Below are positions 1-10,376 of a stretch of DNA of 64,000 nt, in pieces (position 1 is the first letter of the stretch; the number at the start of each line of letters is the position of its first letter). The notes beneath the pieces are model-generated. The model was not told the origin of the DNA, did no database searches, and saw only the letters and a program-made list of their open reading frames with translations. Location: positions 1 to 64,000 of the forward strand of contig NZ_WJBG01000212.1 in assembly GCF_009709555.1 (NCBI RefSeq), in the 5' to 3' direction. Source of the stretch: Streptomyces blattellae (GTDB taxonomy: Bacteria; Actinomycetota; Actinomycetes; Streptomycetales; Streptomycetaceae). Made by a program: the position numbers and the translations under genes.

Positions 1-270
1 CAGGTCACGAACCTGGCCGGTGGGACTCAGCGCCCAATTGGCCAGCGAGCGCCGCGAGCCGCCGTACACCACCTCCGTGGACAGGACCCAGTGCCCGGCG
101 TACAACCCCTCCGGTTCCCAGTAGCGTTCGATGGCGGGCTGTCCAGGGGAAGCGTCGGTGAACGTGCTTCTTGAACGTGCTTCTTCCGCGCTGACGGAAC
201 GGGCAGTGCTGCGCGGGCCTCTGCTCGCAGCGCTGTCCGGCGCCTCCCGCGAGGCGTTCACGAACGGCAC
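1..270 (-). CDS. Hypothetical protein, cut by the window edge
   Basis: The minus strand stays open from here off the left edge. The last visible 45 residues read like a folded protein (for example AIERYWEPEGLYAGHW and VYGGSRRSLANWAL) and keep G/C-rich third positions. The N-terminal 45 or so residues are Ser/Arg/Pro-rich and less convincing. GTG codons at 268-270 and 259-261 are possible starts. A different frame begins with an ATG at 342-344 that overlaps the stop of the upstream gene, but it closes at 258, so the true start may need a frameshift. I do not recognise the family. Confidence 0.35.
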   Translation of the reverse strand, partial: MPFVNASREAPDSAASRGPRSTARSVSAEEARSRSTFTDASPGQPAIERYWEPEGLYAGHWVLSTEVVYGGSRRSLANWALSPTGQVRDL

Positions 271-340
271 GTCGGGCGATTGAGGCGGCTGCGAGGTCGG
301 CCAGTGCTCTGACCGGGAAGGGGTTCGCCGGGTTGGCGGG

Positions 341-661
341 TCATTCCTTCTCGGAGGCAGCTGCGAGACGGCGGCGGCACAGGTCAGCCGCCGTGAGGTG
401 GGATTTGTGCAGCGCATCGCTGTAGAGCCGCATCTCACGGGCTGCTCGGTCCAGGTGCTGCCAGAAGGTGAGCGGCAGGTCGAGGTCGTCACCGAGATCG
501 ACGAGACAGCCGAAGGCGAGCTCCAGCTCGTTGTGCTCCAGGAACTCAAGCGGCGCTGAGAGGTCGATGTTCGGCAGGCCCGTCAGATGGACCCGGGCAG
601 CGTCGAGGTGGCCACGGGTCCGGTTCCAGCTGGACTGAAGTGCCTCGCGATCAACGGTCAT
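341..661 (-). CDS. MafI-like immunity protein (probable)
   Basis: This encodes 106 residues from an ATG at 661. The central segment FLEHNELELAFGCLVDLGDD followed by FWQHLDRAAREM resembles the all-helical MafI-type immunity proteins that protect against secreted polymorphic toxins. That assignment is by resemblance of pattern only. No toxin gene lies upstream: the bases between 662 and 1077 hold no convincing gene. Its stop overlaps a downstream ATG (ATGA). It may be an orphan immunity gene kept against neighbours' toxins. Confidence 0.5.
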   Translation of the reverse strand: MTVDREALQSSWNRTRGHLDAARVHLTGLPNIDLSAPLEFLEHNELELAFGCLVDLGDDLDLPLTFWQHLDRAAREMRLYSDALHKSHLTAADLCRRRLAAASEKE

Positions 662-1077
662 GGCGTCAGTGTCGCCGGTGCTGCTCGTATGGTCACGCGG
701 CTTTCGCCGGTCGCCCGCCCCACCGGATGCCCTTCTCACTACGGATACGGGCGCGCTCACGTCGTTGGGCGGCCAGCACGTCGGGATGCCGGGCATCGGT
801 GTTCCGCCAGCGCAGGCAGGCGTGCAGGGCGCGGGTTTGCGCGGTACCGCCCCCGTTCGGAGGAACTGACCGGAGTGACCTGGCCGTTGCGGCAGCCCGT
901 CGCCCAGCGATTGGCGGGCGACCGCTACACCGCCGTCTGCCGCACGGTCACCGCTCCGACTGTGTCATGGTCAGCGCCCAACGGATCGTGTCCGCCGAGG
1001 CATCCACATCCACGCCGAAAGATCCCGTGACCACGTCGGCGGGCATGGTCACCGAATGGGACTTGTGAAGTCGTACA
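662..1077. other. Intergenic stretch without a supported gene
   Basis: Several frames are open on both strands, but none has a ribosome binding site, a recognisable motif or a consistent third-position G/C pattern. It separates the immunity-like gene from the PIG-L gene and probably holds both promoters. Confidence 0.5.
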
Positions 1078-1093
1078 TGAGTATCGGTACTCA
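1078..1093. promoter_or_regulatory. Inverted repeat upstream of the PIG-L gene, likely operator
   Basis: TGAGTA and TACTCA form a perfect 6-bp inverted repeat around TCGG, ending 17 bp before the GTG/ATG region of the deacetylase. Size and position fit a dimeric TetR- or MarR-type repressor site. No such regulator is encoded next to it. Confidence 0.5.
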
Positions 1094-1110
1094 AGGGAGG
1101 CGGTCGATCG

Positions 1111-1875
1111 ATGCCCGTGTCGGTGCCGAGCCTGCTTGCGGTCTTCGCTCATCCGGACGACGAGTCGCTGTCCTCCGGCGGAGTACTCGCCCGGCACGCC
1201 GCCGCGGGTGCCCGGACCGGTGTTGTGACGGCGACCTGGACCGAGGGCACCCGGCGCGCTGCGGAACTCGCCGAGGCGCTGCGGATTCTGGGCGCGGGCG
1301 GACCGCGGATGCTCGGCTACGCCGACGCCCGGGTGCCGGAGTCGGCGCCGGGCGGGTTGAGGTTCCTCGATGCGCCGCTCGACGAGGCGGTGGGGCGGCT
1401 GGTGGTCCATGTCCGGCAGTTCCGCCCGGAGATCGTGGTCACCCATGACGCGTACGGCGGGGTGACCGGCCACCCGGACCATGTGCACACCCACCGGGTG
1501 ACCGCGCTCGCGGTCCAGGCGGCCGGGCTGGAGCGGCTCTATCCGGACGCCGGTGAACCCTGGCGGCCGAGCGCCCTCTACCTGGCCACGCACCCGCATT
1601 CGGCCGTCGGGGCGCTCAGCGAGTTCGCCCATGCGGGCAGGGCCCTGAGGACGGTCCCCGACGAGCTGATCACCGCGACCGTCGACGTGAGCCCGTGGCT
1701 GGCGCGGAAGTGGGCTGCCGTACTGGCCCATCGCACCGAGGTGGAGCGGGGCGCCGCGCCGGGCCTGCTCGCCGGTTTCCCGACGGCCGTCCGGGAACGG
1801 TTCCTCGCCACCGAGTGGTACATCCGCCACGAAACGATCTCTGCCGCTCCGACGCAGACGGAACTGACCGCTTGA
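1111..1875 (+). CDS. PIG-L family deacetylase
   Basis: This is a 254-residue zinc-dependent N-acetyl hydrolase of the PIG-L/LmbE family, which includes MshB, Mca and GlcNAc-phosphatidylinositol deacetylases. The signature AHPDDE sits at residues 13-18 and the second metal-binding motif HPDHVHTH at 121-128, both at the usual places. No signal peptide is visible, so it is probably cytoplasmic. The start follows AGGGAGG. MshB and Mca are normally longer (about 290 residues) and lie elsewhere, so the substrate here is unknown; small-molecule or glycolipid deacetylation are options. It is a single gene under the inverted repeat just upstream. Confidence 0.85.
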   Translation: MPVSVPSLLAVFAHPDDESLSSGGVLARHAAAGARTGVVTATWTEGTRRAAELAEALRILGAGGPRMLGYADARVPESAPGGLRFLDAPLDEAVGRLVVHVRQFRPEIVVTHDAYGGVTGHPDHVHTHRVTALAVQAAGLERLYPDAGEPWRPSALYLATHPHSAVGALSEFAHAGRALRTVPDELITATVDVSPWLARKWAAVLAHRTEVERGAAPGLLAGFPTAVRERFLATEWYIRHETISAAPTQTELTA

Positions 1876-1956
1876 GAAGCGATGCCGGGCCTCGAAGTCC
1901 AGTCGATCTCCGCGGATGGGTTCCGTCCGTCGGCGGAGCGTTGGGAGACCGTGCGG

Positions 1957-2265
1957 TCAGAGATCGAGGACTGCGCGCAGAGCCTGATCGATGCGTGCGA
2001 GGGCGTCCGGTCCGATGTTGCCCAGACAGGTGCCGTCGTGGAAGCGCGCCGTCTTGAGCTGGGTGATGTTGAGGGCCACGGCCACGGCTTCGAGAGGGGC
2101 TTTCAGGTGCACCGACATAATGGTGTCCGGATAGGCCCCGGGCGGATGCAGGACGATGGCGAGGCAGGCGCCGAAGGTCTCGTCGAGCCCGTCGAGGCTG
2201 ACCACGCAGACAGTTCGTTCACCTTGGGCGCCCTTGACCTGCCAGATGTCACCTCGATTCACCAC
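1957..2265 (-). CDS. MazF/PemK-like toxin
   Basis: This is a 102-residue protein beginning VNRGDIWQV, the typical first strand of MazF/PemK ribonucleases, followed by a strand-rich middle and the helix ending in ALARIDQALRAVLDL. MazF-type toxins cleave mRNA at short sequences. The usual R-P-V-V/I loop is replaced by ERTVCVVSLDG, so activity is not certain. Its GTG start overlaps the end of the antitoxin gene by 7 bp, the usual translational coupling of a toxin/antitoxin operon. Confidence 0.7.
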   Translation of the reverse strand: MVNRGDIWQVKGAQGERTVCVVSLDGLDETFGACLAIVLHPPGAYPDTIMSVHLKAPLEAVAVALNITQLKTARFHDGTCLGNIGPDALARIDQALRAVLDL

Positions 2266-2447
2266 GCGTCGCCGTCGCCGTCCAGATCCGGGCGATAGCC
2301 GGCTGCGGCCAACTGCCTCGCTGCGTCGAGTGTGATCTGCCGACGGATCAGGCGGTCTATGAACGCGGAGACGTTGCCTTCAGGGGCGTGCGTGCGAACG
2401 TAACCGGCGGTTTCGTCGGAAAGCGACACAGTGATCTTCGTGGTCAT
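2259..2447 (-). CDS. Antitoxin of the MazF-like pair
   Basis: This is a 62-residue protein starting MTTKITVSLSDETAGYVRTH, a ribbon-helix-helix type N-terminus (alternating strand, then helices). It ends in the acidic tail DLDGDGDAW that would wrap around the toxin. The start at 2447 is chosen because a TATGAT -10 box ends 6 nt upstream, making a leaderless transcript. Longer in-frame starts have no ribosome site. Confidence 0.7.
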   Translation of the reverse strand: MTTKITVSLSDETAGYVRTHAPEGNVSAFIDRLIRRQITLDAARQLAAAGYRPDLDGDGDAW

Positions 2448-2459
2448 ACTTGCATCATA
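2444..2459 (-). promoter_or_regulatory. Leaderless promoter and direct repeat of the toxin/antitoxin operon
   Basis: On the minus strand GTATGA occurs twice, 11 bp apart, and the first copy contains the -10 TATGAT at 2454-2459. The second copy covers the ATG itself. Direct repeats one helical turn apart over the start site suit autoregulation by a ribbon-helix-helix antitoxin. Confidence 0.45.
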
Positions 2460-2488
2460 CCCGAGTCGTACCATCCTGGTGGTTGGCT

Positions 2489-2746
2489 TCATTCCTGCGC
2501 GCTCGCGATTCCCTCTACGCCCTCCACGAAGTGGTCGAACTCGCCCGCCTGTACGCCGAGTACGAAGGCGTCCCACTTGCGGCGGTTGGTGGTGACGACG
2601 GTTTCCGGGGCGCTGGTCTCGCGGAGGTAGACGGGGGCGTCGCCGTCGTCGCCCTCGCCGAAGGCGATCTCGATCCAGGGGCCGGGTCCGGTGGCGTCGG
2701 GTGGGGCGGCGCGGGTCCAGGTGAGGTTCGGGGGGATGTCAGGCAC
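2489..2746 (-). CDS. DUF397-type protein (second copy)
   Basis: This has about 85 residues from a GTG at 2746 that overlaps the end of the upstream DUF397 gene by 8 bp. The DUF397 pattern is present but divergent: LTWTRAAPP takes the place of WRKSSYS, followed by PWIEIAFGEG, VYLRETSAPE and a final WDAFVLGVQAGEFD helix. The usual Cys-Val-Glu is replaced by WIEIA. DUF397 proteins are small Streptomyces partners of DUF5753 regulators. Confidence 0.65.
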   Translation of the reverse strand: MPDIPPNLTWTRAAPPDATGPGPWIEIAFGEGDDGDAPVYLRETSAPETVVTTNRRKWDAFVLGVQAGEFDHFVEGVEGIASAQE

Positions 2747-2927
2747 GGTGCGGGTCCTTCTTGAGGGTGGTGAGGAGGGTGTCGAAGGCGGCCGGGGTGG
2801 CCGTGAGTATCGCGCCGGTGGGGTCGCTGCTTTCGGTGAGATGGATCGTTTTGGCGGTGGTAGCGACATGGACGCAGGACTCGCCCTCGCCGCAGTACGA
2901 GGACTTCTGCCAGGGGGTGGTGGACAT
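2739..2927 (-). CDS. DUF397 protein
   Basis: This is a 62-residue protein with the full DUF397 signature: WQKSSYCGEGESCVHVA, then IHLTESSDPTGAIL and a C-terminal helix. It lies 9 bp downstream of the DUF5753 regulator and overlaps the next DUF397 gene. In Streptomyces such genes (BldB/WhiJ-associated families) act with their adjacent regulator in development or toxin-like circuits; the molecular role is not established. Confidence 0.85.
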   Translation of the reverse strand: MSTTPWQKSSYCGEGESCVHVATTAKTIHLTESSDPTGAILTATPAAFDTLLTTLKKDPHRA

Positions 2928-2936
2928 GTATGCCTC

Positions 2937-3788
2937 TCAGAGGGACTGGATGACGCTGTGGATGAGGGCCCGTGATTCCAGCTCGATCAGTGCGAGGGCC
3001 ATCAGGCGGTCCAGGACCTTTCGGTACTTGTCGAGCTGCGCCTCGGCGTTCAGCAGGGTGATGCCGTGCGACTGGTCGAGCTGAACGGTGTCGAGCTGCG
3101 GTACAGGCCCGTGGACGTAGTAGATGGGCTGGCCCGCTCCGGGGTAACCGCCGGCGTCGAACGGGATGACGTGGATTGAGATGTTGGGGTGCTCGCCCAT
3201 CTTGAGAAGGTGTTTCAGCTGCTGCTTGGTGACCTCCCGTCCGCCGAATCTCATGCGTAGGGCGGCCTCGTGGATGATCGCCTGATACGGGATCGGCTCC
3301 TTCCGGAAGAGCACCGCTTGGCGCTTGATGCGGAAGGATGCGCGGTGCTCCACTTCGGGAGGTGAGAGCTCGGGCACGACCTGGCGGAACACCTCGCGTG
3401 CGTGATCCAGCGTCTGGAGAAGACCGGGGATGCCTGACGTGTGGGCGGTGCGCAGGGCGGTGCCGTGGGACTCCAACTCGGAGAGGTCCAGCAGTCCGGA
3501 CGGCAGGATCTCCCGGTACTCCTCCCACCAGCCGCGTCGGCGTTCGCCGGTCATCCCTGCGATGGCTTCGACGAGTTCCTTGTCGGGGCAGTCGTATTGG
3601 CAGGCCATCGTGCGCACACGCTCCGCGCTCACGGCGAGACGTCCGGTTTCCATGTTGCTGACCTGAGCCTGCTTGATGCCGAGGAGCCGGGCGGCCTCCG
3701 TCGACGTCAGGCCCGCGCGCTCGCGCAGCTTGCGCAGTTCAGCGCCGAAACGCAGTTGCCGCGCCGTCGGGTTGGTCCTCACGGGCAT
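2937..3788 (-). CDS. XRE-type helix-turn-helix regulator with DUF5753 domain
   Basis: This is a 283-residue WhiJ-like protein. Residues about 10-70 form a Cro/C1 HTH (FGAELRKLRERAGLTSTEAA ... QAQVSNMETGRLAVS). The rest is the DUF5753 domain, recognisable by SGIPGLLQTLDHAR, AALRMRFGG and IHVIPFDAGGYPGAGQP. The start MPVRTNP is preferred over longer in-frame codons, which lie in the AT-richer upstream region. It heads a three-gene operon with two DUF397 genes and is divergent from an anti-sigma-like ATPase, a combination repeated in many Streptomyces genomes. Confidence 0.9.
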   Translation of the reverse strand: MPVRTNPTARQLRFGAELRKLRERAGLTSTEAARLLGIKQAQVSNMETGRLAVSAERVRTMACQYDCPDKELVEAIAGMTGERRRGWWEEYREILPSGLLDLSELESHGTALRTAHTSGIPGLLQTLDHAREVFRQVVPELSPPEVEHRASFRIKRQAVLFRKEPIPYQAIIHEAALRMRFGGREVTKQQLKHLLKMGEHPNISIHVIPFDAGGYPGAGQPIYYVHGPVPQLDTVQLDQSHGITLLNAEAQLDKYRKVLDRLMALALIELESRALIHSVIQSL

Positions 3789-3988
3789 GCCCGTCGCTCC
3801 TCTGTACTGCGTGTCACCCACACAGGTGGTATCAGAAATTCTCGCTCCGAATGGGATGAATAGTATATGCCTTGTGGCTATTTTGAGTGCGGCGCCACTT
3901 CGCCCAGAAGTGCACCGCTCGACGGATCGGCAGGCCACTGGGCAACCGTACGCACGCTCTCAACTCCCCTCAGTGATCGGAGACTTCC
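3789..3988. promoter_or_regulatory. Divergent control region
   Basis: This is a relatively AT-rich segment (around 3830-3890, including GAATAGTATATGCC) between the divergent DUF5753 regulator and the ATP-binding protein. It probably carries both promoters and the regulator's own binding site. No clean inverted repeat was found. Confidence 0.4.
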
Positions 3989-4432
3989 ATGGCCACCGTA
4001 TCCCCGTCCTGGGCCTACACCCTGCAACTCCCGCACGATCCACGCGCACCGGGGATCGCCCGCGCCACCCTGCGTACGGTCCTCGCCGCCCATGGCCTCG
4101 CCGGTGTCACCCCCACTGCCGAACTCCTGGCCGCCGAACTCCTCGCCAACGCCCACCGTCATACGGCCGGCCCGTACGCCCTCCGGGTCCGCCCGATGGA
4201 TGCCGAGCGCCTCCGGGTCGCGGTATGGGACACGGACCCGAGGGTCCCGCCCGGGTTCGCCGTCGACGGCGACCTGCCCGCCGTGCCGCCGGATGACGCG
4301 GAGGGCGGTCGGGGCCTGCGGCTCGTGCGCGCGTGCGCGGACTCCGTCGGAGCCTCCGTACTGCGGGAGCTGGGGGCGTCGAAGGGCGGGAAGCTGCTGT
4401 GGGCCGAGTGTCAGTGGGGTGACCTAACGTAG
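3989..4432 (+). CDS. RsbW-like ATP-binding protein
   Basis: This is a 147-residue single-domain GHKL ATPase. The N-box is ELLAAELLANAHRHT (about 45-59) and the G-box AEGGRGLRLVRA (about 102-113). This is the architecture of anti-sigma-factor serine kinases and of the small ATP-binding partners of DUF397/DUF5753 modules (AbaA-like loci). Start MATVSPSW follows GATCGGAGA. It is divergent from the regulator at 2937-3788 and is probably part of the same signalling module. Confidence 0.85.
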   Translation: MATVSPSWAYTLQLPHDPRAPGIARATLRTVLAAHGLAGVTPTAELLAAELLANAHRHTAGPYALRVRPMDAERLRVAVWDTDPRVPPGFAVDGDLPAVPPDDAEGGRGLRLVRACADSVGASVLRELGASKGGKLLWAECQWGDLT

Positions 4433-4603
4433 TGGTACGTGATCGGAGCGTGTAGGAGGGGTGGCGTGACCAAGGTTGAGCAGCGGCGCAGGAAGCCCGC
4501 ACAGTACGGTGGATGCGACGCCGAGCGGGATGTCGGACCTCCCAGCGAACCCGGTCGTGCGGTCGAGGACACCGAAGCGGTGGAGGGACGGAGGCAGCGA
4601 GCC

Positions 4604-5239
4604 ATGTCCGTGTCGCCGGGCGGCCTGCCCCATCTGCGACCCCGTCCGGGGAATCTGCGCGAGATCGCAGAGAAGATCGAGGAGGCGACGGGTCTGCGGG
4701 TGCAGATCATGGGAGGGAAGCTCGTGATGTCCCCGACTCCGCGCGGGAAGCACGCGGGAGTGGTCTACCAGCTTGAGGAGTTGATCAGGCCGAAGCTTCC
4801 GCCGGAGCTCGTCGCGCCGGTAGTGTCGTCCATCGAGATGCCGGATGATCCGGATGACTTCGTGACGCCGGACCTCCTGGTCTGCCCTCGGGAGTTCCTG
4901 GAGTCGGATGACTGGTTGTTGGACCCCCAGGACATCGAGCTCGCTGTCGAAGTCATCTCCCAGTCCGAGAAGTCCCGCCAGATCCGGGACAAGGCCGACT
5001 GGTACGCCGTCGCCCGCGTTCCCGTCCTCCTCGTCATCGACCCCCGAAACGGCACCTGGGCCCTGCACACCCGTCCGGACAACGGCGCCTACCAGGACGT
5101 ACTCCCCGGCAAGTTCGGAGAAGCCATACGACTGCCCGAGCCGATCGGCATCGAGGTCTCCACCGACGGCTTTCTGCTGTACGGCACTACACCGCGCCGG
5201 AGCGGAGGGGGCGGAGGGCGCGAGGGCGGCGGGGGTTGA
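4604..5239 (+). CDS. Uma2 family protein (PD-(D/E)XK-like fold)
   Basis: This has 211 residues from the ATG after GGAGGCAGCGAGCC. Uma2 signatures are visible: IMGGKLVMSPTP, VTPDLLVCPREFL (catalytic-type Asp), ELAVEVISQSEKSRQIRDK (Glu-X-Ser...K) and WYAVARVPVLLVIDP. These proteins are very abundant in Streptomyces and of unproven nuclease function. A GTG at 4466 with a strong AGGAGGGG site would add 46 polar residues; I prefer the shorter form because family members are about 190-210 residues. The tail is a Gly/Arg run. Confidence 0.8.
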   Translation: MSVSPGGLPHLRPRPGNLREIAEKIEEATGLRVQIMGGKLVMSPTPRGKHAGVVYQLEELIRPKLPPELVAPVVSSIEMPDDPDDFVTPDLLVCPREFLESDDWLLDPQDIELAVEVISQSEKSRQIRDKADWYAVARVPVLLVIDPRNGTWALHTRPDNGAYQDVLPGKFGEAIRLPEPIGIEVSTDGFLLYGTTPRRSGGGGGREGGGG

Positions 5240-5667
5240 CGCACCTCCGTTCCGTTCTCCATGCCGACGTCGCTCCGCGCACCGCATACCCGACGGCCCG
5301 CGGCCTCAGCGGCCCGTCGGCACCGCCCGCAGAATTCGCGGGCGGCATCCGCGGCGGGCCGTGCCCCTTCGGTGTCACCGCCGTCGCCGCACCCACCGCG
5401 ATGGGCCGCTCGGGGTGGGGCGTTGAGCGTCGTGGGCCAACTCCCTTGAAGCGCCGGTCCGTTGTGTCCGTTGTACCAACTCGCCGCGCTCTCGCAGCCG
5501 TATGCAGCAAGGCCGCGCATGCCCCGGCTTCAGCGCAGGGGCGAGTGGGAGTGTTCCGGGTGGAGGTGGTCGCTCTGTGTCGCGATGCCGCCGGTTGCGG
5601 GGCTTGCCAGGGGGGAAGCTCCTAAACTGGCGCGAGCGGACACCCGGTGGGCGAGGGGCGGTTGACG
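5240..5667 (+). other. Intergenic region ahead of the cell-wall hydrolase
   Basis: No gene is supported here. TAAACT about 40 bp before the next gene could be a -10 box. I looked for a c-di-AMP (ydaO) riboswitch, common before Streptomyces cell-wall hydrolases, and saw no matching conserved segments. Confidence 0.4.
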
Positions 5668-6675
5668 GTGCGTAAGGCATGGATCGTGGCGGGCGCCGTG
5701 TTCGCGGCGGGGGTCAGCTTCATGATGCTGCTAGTCGCGGGTGTCTACCTCGTCGCGGGGAATCCTGCCGAGGGGGATGGCGGGGGCACGAGGACGCTTG
5801 CCGAGGGGGCCGTGCCCGCCGAATATCAGCCGCTCGTGCAGAGGTACGGCAATATGTGCCCCGCCATCAACCCCGCGCTGCTCGCCGCCCAGCTGTATCA
5901 GGAGAGCGGGTTCAATCCCAACGCGCAGAGCCCGGCGGCGGCGCAGGGGATAGCGCAGTTCATTCCGGGGACCTGGGCCACGCACGGCGTCGACGGCGAC
6001 GGCGACGGGGACCGGGACGTGTGGGATCCGAACGACGCGATTCCGTCGGCCGCCTCGTACGACTGCGCGCTCGCCTCGTATGTGGAGGACGTGCCGGGGA
6101 ACGCGACGGAGAACATGCTCGCCGCCTACAACGCGGGGGCGTACGCGGTCATCCGGTACGGGGGGGTGCCGCCGTACTCGGAGACCCAGAACTACGTGAG
6201 GACGATCACGACGCTTGAGGACAGCTTCGCGGCGCCCGTGACCCGGGTGGATCCGTCGGAGCAGGCCGCCACCGCCATCGACTACGCCCAGAAGAAGCTC
6301 GGCACACCCTATCTGTGGGGTGGGAACGGGACCGCCGACCAGGGAGGGCGGTTCGACTGTTCCGGGCTGACCAAGGCGGCGTACGAGAGCGCCGGGATCA
6401 CGTTGCCCCGGGTCGCCAACGATCAGTACAACGCCGGACCGCATCCCCCGCGGGACGAGCTGCTCCCCGGGGACCTGGTGTTCTTCTCGGACGACCTCAC
6501 CGATTCGCGGGCCATCCGGCACGTGGGGATCTATGTCGGCGGCGGGTACATGATCGACGCGCCCCGGCCGGGGGCCGTGATCCGGTTCGACCCGATCGAC
6601 ACCCCCGACTACTTCGGGGCGACCCGGGTCACCGAGGACGGTGGGGCGGCGTTGGCGATGGCTGGGCAGGGATGA
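5668..6675 (+). CDS. Bifunctional lytic transglycosylase / NlpC-P60 peptidoglycan hydrolase
   Basis: This is a 335-residue membrane-anchored wall hydrolase. An N-terminal hydrophobic segment (about 4-31) is followed by a Slt-type transglycosylase domain with catalytic Glu79 in QLYQESGFNP. It carries AAQGIAQFIPGTW, and the Ca-binding-like DGDGDGDRD insert. The C-terminal NlpC/P60 endopeptidase has Cys231 (FDCSGLTK) and His285 (RHVGIYVG). It would cut both glycan strands and stem peptides. The GTG at 5668 follows GAGGGG; an earlier GTG at 5647 is possible. Confidence 0.9.
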   Translation: MRKAWIVAGAVFAAGVSFMMLLVAGVYLVAGNPAEGDGGGTRTLAEGAVPAEYQPLVQRYGNMCPAINPALLAAQLYQESGFNPNAQSPAAAQGIAQFIPGTWATHGVDGDGDGDRDVWDPNDAIPSAASYDCALASYVEDVPGNATENMLAAYNAGAYAVIRYGGVPPYSETQNYVRTITTLEDSFAAPVTRVDPSEQAATAIDYAQKKLGTPYLWGGNGTADQGGRFDCSGLTKAAYESAGITLPRVANDQYNAGPHPPRDELLPGDLVFFSDDLTDSRAIRHVGIYVGGGYMIDAPRPGAVIRFDPIDTPDYFGATRVTEDGGAALAMAGQG

Positions 6676-6718
6676 CGGGGCGGGGATGGCTGGGCTGGGA
6701 TGACGGGGCGGGGATGGC
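6669..6718 (+). repeat. Two tandem copies of a 28-bp repeat
   Basis: GGGATGACGGGGCGGGGATG plus GC occurs at 6669-6690 and again at 6697-6718, period 28 bp. The first copy contains the stop codon of the hydrolase gene, so the repeat has grown exactly at the gene end. Confidence 0.8.
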
Positions 6719-6736
6719 GGTCGTAGGCTCTCGTAC

Positions 6737-7180
<444 letters not shown>

Positions 7181-7190
7181 CGTGATGTCC

Positions 7191-7604
7191 ATGGACATCA
7201 CCATTCACACGAGCTTCCTTCCGCAGGACGACCCGGAGGCCGCGCTGGCCTTCTACCGGGACGCCCTCGGCTTCGAGGTCCGCAGTGACGTCGGACAGGG
7301 CACGATGCGGTGGATCACGGTCGGTCCTGCCGGGCAGCCGGGCACGTCCATCCTGCTGGCGCCGCCCGCCGCCGATCCCGGGATCACCGAGGAGGAGCGG
7401 CGCACCATCGCCGAGATGATGGCCAAGGGGACCTACGGCTGGATTCTGCTGGCCACCCGGGATCTCGCCGGCACGTTCGAGAAGGTGCAGGCCAGTGCGG
7501 CGGCGGAGGTGGTTCAGGAGCCGACGGAGCAGCCGTACGGGGTGCGGGACTGTGCGTTTCGGGATCCCGCGGGCAACATGGTGCGGATTCAGGAAGTGAA
7601 GTGA
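7191..7604 (+). CDS. VOC (glyoxalase/bleomycin-resistance) family protein
   Basis: This is a 137-residue protein with two vicinal-oxygen-chelate modules: AALAFYRDALGFEVRSDVG near the N-terminus and YGVRDCAFRDPAGNMVRIQE at the C-terminus. Families include metalloenzymes and drug-binding resistance proteins. I place the start at ATG 7191 because TAGCGT (7178-7183) ends 7 nt upstream and would give a leaderless mRNA; ATG 7185 and GTG 7182 are alternatives inside the promoter. It lies between the AraC regulator and the UvrA-like gene. Confidence 0.8.
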   Translation: MDITIHTSFLPQDDPEAALAFYRDALGFEVRSDVGQGTMRWITVGPAGQPGTSILLAPPAADPGITEEERRTIAEMMAKGTYGWILLATRDLAGTFEKVQASAAAEVVQEPTEQPYGVRDCAFRDPAGNMVRIQEVK

Positions 7605-7635
7605 GCGGGACGCTCCGCGGGTAGTGCCGCGATGG

Positions 7636-7706
7636 TTTGTCGCTTGTCTGCGGGGCCGTTGTGGCTGGTCGCGCAGTTCCTCGCGCCCCTGACGGGGCGC
7701 CGCCGT
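7636..7706. repeat. Streptomyces intergenic repeat, copy 1
   Basis: GCCGTTGTGGCTGGTCGCGC followed by AGTTCCTCGCGCCCCTGACGGGGCGCC matches a dispersed Streptomyces intergenic element known to me from many genomes. It ends in the hairpin GCGCCCCTGACGGGGCGC. A second copy is at about 11138-11207 and a fragment at 14412-14430. Confidence 0.6.
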
Positions 7707-7729
7707 ACCGCCCATGAAAGGGAGACACG

Positions 7730-10096
<2,367 letters not shown>

Positions 10097-10376
10097 CCGG
10101 CGAGTGGTCGGCGCGGAACGCGCAAACCCCGCGGGTATGGCCTGAACCGATCTCTCCACAGAGCGTCAACCACCCCCCTGAGCTGCGGTGATGAGTCTCT
10201 CTTCGATAACGTCTGAGTGATCATTCGGTGGAGTGTGGAACGTATCAACAGGGGACGTGCGTTCCTGGTGACGTAGCCGAGCGGACGTCTGGCGGAAGCG
10301 GATCTACATCCACGGGGGTGGCAAGTTCGGCGTACGCACATGTGCGCCGGGAGAGACGACGAAGGGGCCGCGCACT

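Noticed and set aside
5240..5667. Possible c-di-AMP (ydaO) riboswitch before the cell-wall hydrolase
   Set aside because: The conserved segments of this riboswitch class were not found.
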